Source of the DNA: Rotaria sp. Silwood1
Taxonomy: Eukaryota > Rotifera > Eurotatoria > Philodinida > Philodinidae
Length of the DNA: 64,000 nucleotides
Reading direction: 5' to 3'
NCBI GenBank assembly: GCA_905250075.1
Contig: CAJNOP010000016.1
Location: forward strand, 1,025,661 to 1,089,660
Shown here: piece after piece, positions 63,731 through 64,000 of the stretch
Numbering within the stretch: the first letter of the stretch is position 1
How the letters are laid out: the number at the start of each line of letters is the position of its first letter
Translations under genes and position numbers: made by a program
The notes under the pieces: model-generated
The model's input: only the letters and a program-made list of their open reading frames with translations
The model's database searches: none
What the model was told of the DNA's origin: nothing

Positions 63731-64000
63731 TTTGAAAAATCAAATTCAAAATGTCGAGAAACCAATTCCAGATTCGGCTTCCTCGACGCAGAGACGTTTG
63801 ATCAAACTGTATACAAAATCTCTTTTCTCTTAAAAAAACTTTTCTTTTGTGAAAAAAATGTCTACTTTAACTTCGGTTTTGTTAAAATTAGAATTTAAAG
63901 TTGAAGCCTGCTAACTGAACCTGAACTTTAACCCTTTAAGTTTAAAGTAAGACTTTAACTTTAATGCAAAGTTTAAGGTGCCATCCTTATTCCGGTCTAT

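Larger units (their letters stand above)
61218..64000. other. Gene-free right end of window
   Basis: No supported coding region. Contains the GC-rich inverted-repeat island (62885-63010), degenerate T-run/CG/A-run repeats (63350-63730) and, at 63890-63985, a run of CTTTAACTTTAA/TTAAAGT-type imperfect palindromes. Confidence 0.5.

Noticed and set aside
63350-64000. Possible telomeric or subtelomeric repeat at the window end
   Set aside because: Units are irregular and no short tandem telomere-type array is present.

Overview
The window looks like nuclear DNA of a small, AT-rich metazoan, most likely a bdelloid rotifer (inference; no lineage marker was searched). The conserved genes are animal genes (Rel homology protein, TIR-SAM protein, GMPPB, CPSF4, TMEM14, RBM25, rhodopsin-like GPCRs). 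They are cut by many introns of about 50-70 bp with gt..ag ends, plus a few of 0.8-1.6 kb. Several accessory genes are single-exon or bacterial-looking: a secreted SH3b plus M15-like peptidase and a nucleotidyltransferase. Transposon relics are scattered between them, and one hAT-type element sits inside a gene. No rRNA, tRNA or CRISPR was recognised.

Left part (1-33 kb), conserved block. Minus strand: a Rel-homology transcription factor (2190-4652), a TIR-SAM protein (6836-8829), mannose-1-phosphate guanylyltransferase beta (9789-13278) and the cleavage/polyadenylation factor CPSF4 (17117-19355, whose last exon lies behind a 1.2 kb intron). Plus strand: a tightly packed TMEM14-like gene (21947-22406) and the splicing factor RBM25 (22771-28705). 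Then a minus-strand multi-exon gene of unknown function (30017-33299). CPSF4 and RBM25 both act in pre-mRNA processing. The Rel and TIR-SAM genes are candidates for stress or immune signalling.

Middle part (33-48 kb), gene-poor and repeat-rich. An orphan coiled-coil protein with a C-terminal Cys/His cluster (35129-35866), a cytochrome b561-type membrane protein (36635-37432), a GPCR broken by one in-frame stop (40019-41143) and an intact GPCR (45774-46715) enclosed by a long inverted repeat. A MITE-like element and a LINE-like relic lie between them.

Right part (48-64 kb), accessory. A bacterial-like SH3b/M15 peptidase gene is interrupted by a 2470 bp hAT-type element with an exact 8 bp target duplication. 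Further on are a two-exon nucleotidyltransferase gene and a head-to-head pair of homologous genes with a NEURL4-C-terminus-like, ADP-ribosyltransferase-type YHGT domain. One member is membrane anchored and has lost the motif histidine. The last 2.8 kb holds no gene, but has a GC-rich inverted-repeat island and a field of degenerate T-run/CG/A-run repeats.
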